In this document: in pieces, positions 56,754 through 64,000 of the stretch | Layout: each line of letters starts with the position of its first letter | Position numbering within the stretch: position 1 is the first letter of the stretch | Assembly: GCA_019054805.1 (NCBI GenBank) | Contig: JAHQIY010000007.1 | Coordinates: 5,585,501 to 5,649,500, forward strand | From: Brachionus manjavacas | Lineage: Eukaryota; Rotifera; Eurotatoria; Ploima; Brachionidae | Reading direction: 5' to 3' | DNA length: 64,000 nucleotides | Program-made: the position numbers and the translations under genes | The notes under the pieces: generated by a model | The model's database searches: none | The model's input: the letters and a program-made list of their open reading frames with translations, nothing else | Told to the model about the DNA's origin: nothing

Positions 56754-57543
56754 ATGAAATATCTTGTCATAGTAGGCCTTTTAGCTTTTCTGGCGGAAGC
56801 TTCAGGTAGCTTAAGTTTAAAAATTATTTTTGAGCCGATTTAAAAACTAAAACAAATTTAAAGCCATGTTTGGGTCCGGCTTTGGATTGGGAATGGATTA
56901 TGGACCGATGCTTCCAGCGCCGATTCTTCCAGCACCTCAATTTGGTCCACGATTTAGGTTTCAAAAAGAAAAAGAACCCGAAAGACATGCGCCTGGTCGT
57001 AGACGATTTTTCAAAGAAGATTCCTTGCCAGTGTGTCCTGTTAATTTGGAGAGTGAAGAGTGCGCTTCCGAATGTGAAAGAGATAATGACTGTGACAAGT
57101 TTCAGATTTGCTGTAAATCAGGTTGTTCGACTGCCTGTGTCGATCAAGATCTTTCTGATTTAAAGAGCAAAAAAAATGAGATGGAACAGGAAGAAGAAAT
57201 TCAAGTTACTTTGGAGTGTCCCAAAGTTGATGCAAATTTGAACTGTACCGAAATAAAAGAAATGTGCGCTACAGATTTTGATTGTGACTTTGATAAAAAG
57301 TGCTGTAGAGTACGCTGCAGCATGAGATGCATTGGCCCAAGGCCTGAAGAAAGCAAGCGAAGAGTTGAAAGCCGCAGAAATAGATACAGAGGCAATGATC
57401 GAATGAGAAGCAGCAGAATCGACTCTTTATATCCGAACAGTGAAAATATTTTGCTAAGTAACTCAAAGAATATCTATCCAAATTCTTATTTTAGTCAACA
57501 AGGACAATTTTTTCCCAGATTTAATATGAACTTTGGCAACTAA
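56754..57543 (+). CDS. Secreted protein with two WAP domains
   Basis: Two exons, 56754-56805 and 56864-57543, give 243 residues. The signal peptide is MKYLVIVGLLAFLAEASA. A Gly/Pro/Met/Phe-rich segment (MFGSGFGLGMDYGPM, LPAPILPAPQFGPR) and a basic stretch follow. Two eight-cysteine WAP (four-disulphide core) domains come next: one from CPVNLESEEC to CSTACVD, the other from CPKVDANLNC to CSMRCIG, each with the central ICC/KCC pair. An Arg/Ser/Asn-rich tail ends the protein. WAP proteins are often protease inhibitors or antimicrobials, but in invertebrates they also occur in shells and matrices. The phase-1 signal exon is like those of the cluster 4 kb upstream. Confidence 0.92.
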
Positions 57544-58655
57544 ACATTTTTTGTTGGTTAAATTCTTTTAAAATTATTTTAGTTTTTTTTGTTGTTTTTT
57601 AAATAAAGTTTTAAATCTTTAAATTTTAAATTTTACAAGCTAAGGGATTATCCTTGTAGCTTTTGATTGGAATTTTCCTATTTTAACAATAAACTTCTCT
57701 TGTTTAGGACTTTTTAGACAAAATTTAAATAATTCAAGTCAAGAATTTGACTTGTTATAGAAATTTGTTTTTCGGCTGCAAAAAGTTCATGTAGCCGGAT
57801 AGTTTTCTGCCTTAAATGGTCATTTCCATTAATTTAAAACCGAATTTTGGAATTCAAAAAAAATTGAAATTTAGAGTCCAAGTCCTGAATTTTATTTGTT
57901 TAGACTTGTTCGGATTTTTTTATAATTCAGATAATAAATATTATAGAGTTATTTTTGCTACAATGAAATAGTCCATCTGATGTCAAGATAAAGTGTCTAA
58001 TTACCATTTCATTCCATCCGACCTATTGCCCTTACTGTCATTCCATTTAAAGTATCCAGACCATGACAAAAGAAATAATTATGAGTCATTTTATTTTTTT
58101 ATTCATTGCAAAAACCATTTTTGATTCTAATGATCTGTTCATATTTAGACAATGAGAACAGATTCTAATGGCCTTTACAGATTCTTTTTAGTTCTTTTCT
58201 ATATTAAAACAAGGTTTTACCCGTCGCTCCGATGCTGTAATAATAAAAATACAAAAAAAAATAAATTATTTGATTATTTAATCAATTTGAAATACATTTA
58301 CCGCTAAGCTCACATCTTGACTTAATTATAAGCTAGTGTTCTTGACAAGAGCATTTAGGTTTGAATAAGAATTCTATTCGTAGAACTTCAGAACGTTCAA
58401 CAACTAGAATAAAGCCTTTAAAATAACAACAGTGTATTTATTATAAATTGATTACAATTCTAATTTAAAATTGATATTAAGAAAATCTTTTTATATATAT
58501 TGACTATATAATTAAATAAATATTTCTGTATAAACAAAATTATTTGTAAGAAAATCTCGAATGAATGAATTTGAATTCAATTAAATTGAATATTTTTTTT
58601 CTTCAATTTTTTATATCCTTTAAAAAAAGTAAAAGATCTTTTTTTTTCAAATTAA
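57544..58655. other. AT-rich intergenic stretch
   Basis: It starts with the 3' UTR of the WAP gene (AATAAA near 57601). At 57975-58075 a GC-richer patch holds several near-copies of ATTTCATTCCA/CATTCCATT. No gene was seen. Confidence 0.35.
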
Positions 58656-58775
58656 AGGAAAAGAGGCGCACAAAGAAAAACTGAATCAGCACTTGAAAAA
58701 CAGCCATCAGATGTTACGCAAAACTTAACAGTTGGTATTGAATTAGATGAAGATGAAATATCAATTAATTTTTAA
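58656..58775 (+). pseudogene. Possible C-terminal end of a transposase (AT-hook-like)
   Basis: After an acceptor-like AAATTAAAG, a 39-codon frame begins KRGAQRKTESALEKQP, continues to VGIELDEDEISINF and stops at 58773-58775. The KRGxxRKTES start resembles AT-hook ends of MULE proteins (compare KRGRGRPKK at 10321). The evidence is weak. Confidence 0.25.
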
Positions 58776-58989
58776 ACTAATTCAAGAAGAAACTCAGGGT
58801 TTACATTCTATAAATGATGAAAATTTTGTGCAAAGGTGTGTTAAATACAATTCTAAATTAGTTAAAAAACGATATTTTTATTTTCCAAGTGACTGCAGCA
58901 AAATTATAGCTTATTTGTGTATTTTTTTTTACTGGAATCTGTGAATCAATAAAATTGTTCAATTTTTTTATTTTTAGGTCACTAAAATT

Positions 58990-59227
58990 TTATTTTGCTT
59001 ATTTGGCCTGATCCTGTCCAGCGACTTTCACATATACCTAGCACCTCTAAACCGTATTTATCCATGAACATTGCGGCTTGAGCGCATCTTGATATTTCGG
59101 ACATGGTTCTGACATTCCAGGTTCCGACTCTACATCTGCGTTTCGCAGTAAATATCCCACTTTTCTGCTTGCAAACTCCCCGTAGGTTTTCAGTTTCAAG
59201 CGTCATGACTGACACTGTTTCGGCCAT
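58990..59227 (-). mobile_element. RTE-like retrotransposon endonuclease fragment
   Basis: On the minus strand it reads RVGTWNVRTMSEISR, then DKYGLEVLGICESRWTGSGQ. This is the N-terminal part of the APE-type endonuclease of RTE elements (GTWNVRTM and E.RWTGSG with the metal-binding Glu). It is broken off after about 80 codons. The next fragment of the same type of element lies on the opposite strand at 59288. Confidence 0.85.
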
Positions 59228-59287
59228 TGGGATTCATCATTTGCCCCTTGAGCTTCTCTCTGATTTCTTGATTTCTTGATTTCAAAG

Positions 59288-59480
59288 CGAAAATGCTTCA
59301 AGCTAAATCTGACCGAATCAGCGAAAAATTAGAAACATCATGTGGAATAAAAAACAGGCTTGTGAGGAAAGGAGCAAGTCGTGATAAGAGGAACTATATA
59401 AACCAATGCGCAAGCGAAGCAGAAGAAGCCATCTCAAAAGGGGACCTACATAAATTACACAAGCCCAGTAAAATGCATTA
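59288..59480 (+). mobile_element. RTE-like retrotransposon linker fragment
   Basis: Reads SDRISEKLETSCG, then KGASRDKRNYINQCASEAEEAI and GDLHKLHKPSK. The DKRNYIxxxAxxAEEA...G motif is the stretch between endonuclease and reverse transcriptase in RTE ORFs. It stops at 59480. Orientation is opposite to 58990-59227. Confidence 0.7.
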
Positions 59481-59559
59481 TCGAAAATTTTGGAGAATTT
59501 GCGTAAAAAAAAATTTCTTTTCGTAAATTTTACGATTTTTTTGAGGATTTTTTTTTCGA

Positions 59560-59705
59560 AAAATTGTTTATTCAAAATCTTCGAAATATTTAAGTGTTTT
59601 GAATAGTCATTTTTTCGTAAAATTATTTATTAATAATTTTCGAAACATTCACGATTTTTTTTAAAAATTATTTATTCAAAATCTTCGAAATATTTACGAA
59701 AATAT
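59560..59705. repeat. Imperfect tandem repeats
   Basis: Three loose copies of a 35-40 bp AT-rich unit (TTATTCAAAATCTTCGAAAT, then ATTTACG) occur at about 59565, 59625 and 59670. Confidence 0.5.
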
Positions 59706-59727
59706 TTTCAAAAAATTTTAAGCTCAT

Positions 59728-59883
59728 TTCAACCATTTTCGTTATCAATTAATGTTACGTTCACTTTTTGAATGAATGGACTTATTTCAGTTTGATCATT
59801 AAGTTCAGTTGTTATATTTGCATCGATAAATATATCATTTGAATCACTATTTATAAAATATATTTTCGATTTAAAAATAAAAA
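59728..59883 (-). pseudogene. Duplicated partial exon of the EGF/mucin-like gene
   Basis: About 140 bp (59736-59873) are identical to 61153-61291, including the 3' splice acceptor and most of the penultimate exon of the gene at 60819-62290 (DIFIDANITTELNDQ...). The copy lacks the exon's last 60 bp and its donor, so it would read into a stop. It lies 950 bp beyond the gene's stop codon in the same orientation. Confidence 0.9.
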
Positions 59884-60107
59884 TTTGCGAGAAATTATTA
59901 TAAATTAAATTTATTTTCACATTCAACCAAATAATTTTAAAGTATTTAGAAATTTTTTTATTAACTTAAACATTACTTTTTGCTAATTTTTAAAATCTTT
60001 TTAAAATCTTAAAGAATTTTATAAATGTAATCACATAATTTTTTTATTTTATTTTAGCTGAATTTGATTAATTTTGTTTTTTTTTTAATATATTAAGAAA
60101 TAATTTA

Positions 60108-60178
60108 GGTGGAGGTCCACCAGGGCTGTTCCTTGTGGCTGAAATTAATATATAAAAATAATAATAATAATAATGCTA
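60108..60178 (+). mobile_element. Retrotransposon-like 3' end with (AAT)n tail
   Basis: GGTGGAGGTCCACCAGGGCT, then GTTCCTTGTGGCTGAAATT, is much richer in GC than the flanks and runs into (AAT)n at 60159-60175. It reads GGGPPGLFLVAEIN. It has the look of a truncated non-LTR 3' end of a family different from the others here. Confidence 0.5.
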
Positions 60179-60818
60179 GAGATGATATCATTCCTTTTTT
60201 TACAATTCTATCAATAATGTTAATTTTTATTGAAAAAATTACAATTCACTTAAATTAGATATTTTCCAATTAATTTTGTTATTTTTTCATTCTATTGGTG
60301 TTAACTTTTATTAAATCTGAAAAATTTGTTAATGAAAAATATTTAGAGTCCAAATTTAATATCTAAAGTGGAAATATTTTGATAATTTTATTTTAAAAAA
60401 TAATAATAACATTAAACTTTGAAAAGTTTTTTTCATAATATTTCAGTCACTAAAAATAATTTTTCAGTTTTAAAGAAAAAAAAAACTTAACTTTTGTGAA
60501 TTAAACTATTTCTTATATTTATTATATTTCTATGTATAACATCGTCAAGTCTGGCGTAATTTTTATGAATATATTAAATTAAATTAAATAATATTGGTTT
60601 AATAACAAAAAAAAAAAAAATTAAAATAATAGTTTATTTATTTTATTTGCAATTTTAAAGAAATTGAACTAAAAGATTTATTTTATTTAATTTTAAATAA
60701 ATTTGATACAATTCTAAAATTTTGAATTTTGAAAATTTTATTTCTTAAAACTACTAATCAATAAATAATTGCTACAAATAATTTTTGAAAAAATAACTTA
60801 TTTTAAAATTTAAAATTG
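60179..60818. other. AT-rich stretch
   Basis: This is the 3' flank of the EGF/mucin-like gene. Nothing was recognised. Confidence 0.35.
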
Positions 60819-62290
60819 CTAATTTATCAAAATTAAATTAATGAAATACAGATATCCTGTAAAAATAAGGCCAATTTTATAAGGAAGAATATATGCTGAA
60901 TTCGTGGATGAAGCTAACGTTGTTGTCGAAATTGTTTCTGTTTTATTAGTAGTACTACTATTATTCGAATTCATTTCTGTCGATTCAGAAATATCTACTA
61001 CTTCCTCAGATCCATCTTCATTTATGCGTAAAACTTATAGTTAAATGAAAATTTAGATATGAAATTCTTATTTATTAACTCTTTTGCTTACCTGTTATAT
61101 CAAAATCCCTTTCGATGGACAATGTAAATTCAGAAGGAACAGCTTCATTTAAACCATTTTCGTTATCAATTAATGTTACGTTCACTTTTTGAATGAATGG
61201 ACTTATTTCAGTTTGATCATTAAGTTCAGTTGTTATATTTGCATCGATAAATATATCATTTGAATCACTATTTATAAAATATATTTTCGATTTAAAAAAA
61301 AAATCAAAAAATACCTGTAGCCTCTAAAGATAGAATTTGGAATCAATCTAATAAGTTGTGTTTCTAAATTGGTCAAATTTGTGTCGCCAACAATCAAAGA
61401 TCTTTTTCTTGATAAAGTCAATCTTATGATTTTTTCAAGAATAACTCTGAATTTTGTAAGAAGCGATTGTGTCAATTTTTCTGTATTTAAATTTTGGGAA
61501 GTAGAAGTGGTTAATTCATTTAAGTCTACATTTGAGACAAAAGACAAAGTTGAATTTATTGTATTCATGCCAGTCAGATTATCTGATTTAGAGAAATCTG
61601 ATGTTGATGATTTTGAAGCCATTGTTTGCAGAGTGGACAATGTAGAAAGGGTTGTGATTGATGAGGTTGAAGATAATGAGGACACATTTGTGGTTGTTGT
61701 ATTTGAAGATGATGAAGAAATAGTTGTGGTAAATGAAGTTGAAGATGATGAGGAAAAAGTTGATGAACTGGTAGATGATGATAATAAATTTGAAGATGAA
61801 GTAGACGAGGGTGAAGATGTTAAAATAATGGAATTAGAAAGTAAATTTGATGAAGAACTAAATGAAGTTTGAGAATTAGATGATGAAACATTTTCTATTT
61901 TAGAAGTAGATTGATTAGGATCCAAATCTTGTCTTACACAATTGGGCTTTTGTTTGTCACTTGATAGACTTACAAAGCCATCTTTGCAATCACATTCATA
62001 AGAACCAGCCAGTTCAATACAATCTGAATTTTCTTCACAAACTGATTCCAAACATTCCTGTATATCTTCACATCGATAATTTTCAGAACTGTACTGAAAT
62101 CCGCTTTGACATTCACATTTATATGTGCCATCAGAACTTATACAATTGGCATCAATACTACAAGGATTTAGCTCAATGCATAAATCCATTGCAACACAAC
62201 TCAAGTTGATTAGTTTAAATCCTGATCTACAAGACAATCTACTCTGTCCATAGAATGATTCACATGTTAAAATGTCATTTATCTCAATAC
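60819..62290 (-). CDS. EGF-domain, Ser/Thr-rich surface protein (5' end not found)
   Basis: Three exons (62290-61315, 61267-61092, 61033-60819) are joined in phase and end at a stop at 60819. The first visible exon starts at an acceptor and encodes a Cys-containing lead-in (LTCESFYGQSRLSCRSGF), then two EGF-like domains. The second begins DIQECLESVCEENSDC, the calcium-binding EGF consensus. A Ser/Thr tract of over 100 residues follows, as in mucin-like stalks, then a membrane-proximal globular part (LTKFRVILEKIIRLTL, SFVSN...). The C-terminus is short and hydrophobic (YILPYKIGLIFTGYLYF), fitting a membrane anchor or GPI signal. The likely role is a cell-surface or matrix protein. The 5' exons and signal peptide must lie at higher coordinates and were not recognised. 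Confidence 0.82.
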
Positions 62291-64000
62291 CTTGAAATTT
62301 TTTTTAATTGTAAAGAAAAGTATTTTTAGATAAATTTAAGACGATCGCTACTACTATAAGGCATTCAACCTGAACTTTATATTCTATCAGGTTTTTATTA
62401 TACATTTTAATGTATGTATATTGTAAACTGTATTTTTCAGTGGAATTGATTTTACAAAAATGTTTGTCTGTCCCTAAAAAGCGTAATTTCAAATTTCGTT
62501 GCCCATATTCAACCAAAAAAATTTAAAGAAAATCTTAATTCTTTAAATCACATTATAAATAGAGGAATTTTCGTCTTTTGGTAATTTTTTTCTTAAATTT
62601 CTTATATGTCACAGAAATTGTTGATTTTGGTTTAATTATCGACTTTTTGATAAATTTTTATGAAAATTTACACTTAAGTGAGAAGGTGACAGATGAAGAT
62701 AATCTTAAATAAACTTTATTATTTTATTTTTGACTTAATCATATGATTGTGTAAATAATAAATAATTTTTAATTTATTTATTCATTTGTTCAGATTTTTA
62801 TATCTTAAACCCAAAAAAAGTAAATCATTTACTTTTTTTGGGTTAATTGTATAAATTTATAGTATAAATTAAAAATGATAATAAAAGCCATTATTTATAG
62901 TAATAAACTAAGGATGAATTTTTTTGCTAAATAAAAATTAATATGTTGTTAATTTCTCATTAAATAAGAAAAAAAAGCAATTGATATTTAGAAATTTGGG
63001 TTCAGAGTTGACATAGTTAAGTTGCATTCTTCTTAATTCTTCTTGGTAATCAAAATATTGTAAGAAATTTTGCAATGCCTGATTCAACAAAAAAATCTAA
63101 AGTTTAATTCGAATTTTCATCAACATTTCAAACATCAATTTTAAAAGACCTAAAATTTGGATTTGTAAAAAGTATGGTTTTAATTGTGAGAGATAATAGA
63201 TTTATATTATTCAACCGAGATTCATTTATTACGTATAACATTTTATCAAAATTTAGATCTTTAATAGATACTTTTGTTTAGTTCGATCCGGACAACCAAA
63301 ATCTTTCTGTAATTTGAGATTCGAAAATAAAATAAAATTGTATTTTACGCAAGTTAGTATGAAGTTTTTTAATTAAAAATTAGAAAAATTTAAAAAGATT
63401 TTATTATTTCAAAATAAACGGCTTAAATAATTTGATTTTTTACTGAAAATTTAAATTCATTAATTGTCATATTGGAATAAACTTATGGGAAAAACTCTTA
63501 AACTTACTTACAAATTTCATAATAATACTTGATATATAACTCAAGGCCATACAAAAGCTTAATTTTTTAATTTCGATTATTTAGGCTGAAATTATATATC
63601 ATTTCATCTTTTTTATCCTGAAATAAAAATTCCTAGATAAATGTCATAAAAACTCATTTTCTTGAACTTAAATGTTTTTTTTAGATCACCGCTTAGATCT
63701 GGATCTGGTAATCTGGTTCCCTGTTTTTTATTTTAATTTCTTTAGAAATTTTTCTTTCTATTTGTTTTACAAAAACGTAATACTGTCAAAATTTATTAAT
63801 AACGCAATTTCTGCTCGAAAAATTTTTTTCATATCAGAATAACTAAATAATTAAATAAAATTAAAAAAAAAAAATTTTTTTAAATTTAATTGTAAAAAAT
63901 CATTTTAATTTCTTTATTAAAATGAAAAATTCTCATTCATTTGTGAGAATTTTCATTTTAATTCTAACAAAATTTATTTTCCTATTTGGATAATCTTTAT
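62291..64000. other. AT-rich stretch to the window end
   Basis: It may contain 5' exons of the EGF gene. A 70-codon minus-strand frame at 62304-62516 is possible, but no splice model was convincing. Two perfect or near-perfect hairpins occur: AACCCAAAAAAAGTAAAT and its inverse (62808-62846), and AAAATGAAAAATTCTCA with its inverse (63920-63960). Nothing else was seen. Confidence 0.35.

Noticed and set aside
61369-61872. 167-codon plus-strand acidic frame
   Set aside because: It is antisense to the Ser/Thr tract of the EGF protein; the Asp/Glu runs come from complementary Ser codons.
62304-62516. 70-codon minus-strand frame as 5' exon of the EGF gene
   Set aside because: No convincing splice donor in phase with the acceptor at 62291 and no signal peptide.

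Overview
This is a eukaryotic, almost certainly invertebrate animal, genomic window. It is extremely AT-rich (roughly three quarters or more A+T by eye) and its genes have very short introns (about 47-100 bp) with plain GT-AG borders. The gene set is metazoan: a PKN kinase with three HR1 domains, SSUH2, LRRC74, WAP and EGF proteins. The compact introns, base composition and many truncated non-LTR retrotransposon ends would suit a rotifer such as Brachionus. That assignment is inference and no species-level marker was seen.

Layout. 623-4063 (-): SSUH2-like gene, ten exons planned and nine visible, running off the left edge; its introns hold two retrotransposon fragments and a MITE. 5793-7105 (-): a retrotransposon fragment split by a 707-bp inverted-repeat element. 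7911-8600 (+): CWC15 splicing factor. 8810-11144: nested repeats and a decayed Mutator-like (MULE) transposase. 12137-12941 (+): mitochondrial ribosomal protein L16. 14365-17891 (-): two tandem secreted VWA-domain proteins. 18021-24976 (-): LRRC74-type leucine-rich-repeat/EF-hand protein, nine exons, with a 5.1-kb intron full of transposons. 25-37 kb: mostly non-coding, with MITEs, nested retrotransposons and a long hairpin. 37393-47043 (+): protein kinase N, four exons, with two intron-borne inverted-repeat elements. 48443-52983: five small secreted-protein genes, one (-) and four (+). 55128-56406 (-): a lysophosphatidate acyltransferase. 56754-57543 (+): a double-WAP secreted protein. 58.6-60.2 kb: transposon debris. 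60819-62290 (-): EGF/mucin-like surface protein, whose penultimate exon is partly duplicated downstream.

How the parts fit. The housekeeping genes (CWC15, MRPL16, AGPAT, PKN) are unrelated neighbours. The most coherent unit is the block of secreted proteins at 48.4-53.0 kb plus the WAP gene at 56.8 kb. All six genes start with a 52-64 bp signal-peptide exon that ends after one base of a codon (phase 1, always G). Three have a TATAAAA box upstream, two of them exactly 53 bp before the ATG. Several products are rich in Tyr, Lys, Glu, His and Pro, and one carries 51-residue tandem repeats. This looks like a lineage-specific, possibly gland or extracellular-matrix secretome cluster; its function cannot be read from sequence.

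The remaining space is AT-rich DNA carrying at least eight DNA-transposon-like inverted-repeat elements and about a dozen truncated non-LTR copies. Three nested insertions give a relative age order. No tRNA, rRNA, CRISPR array or origin was recognised.
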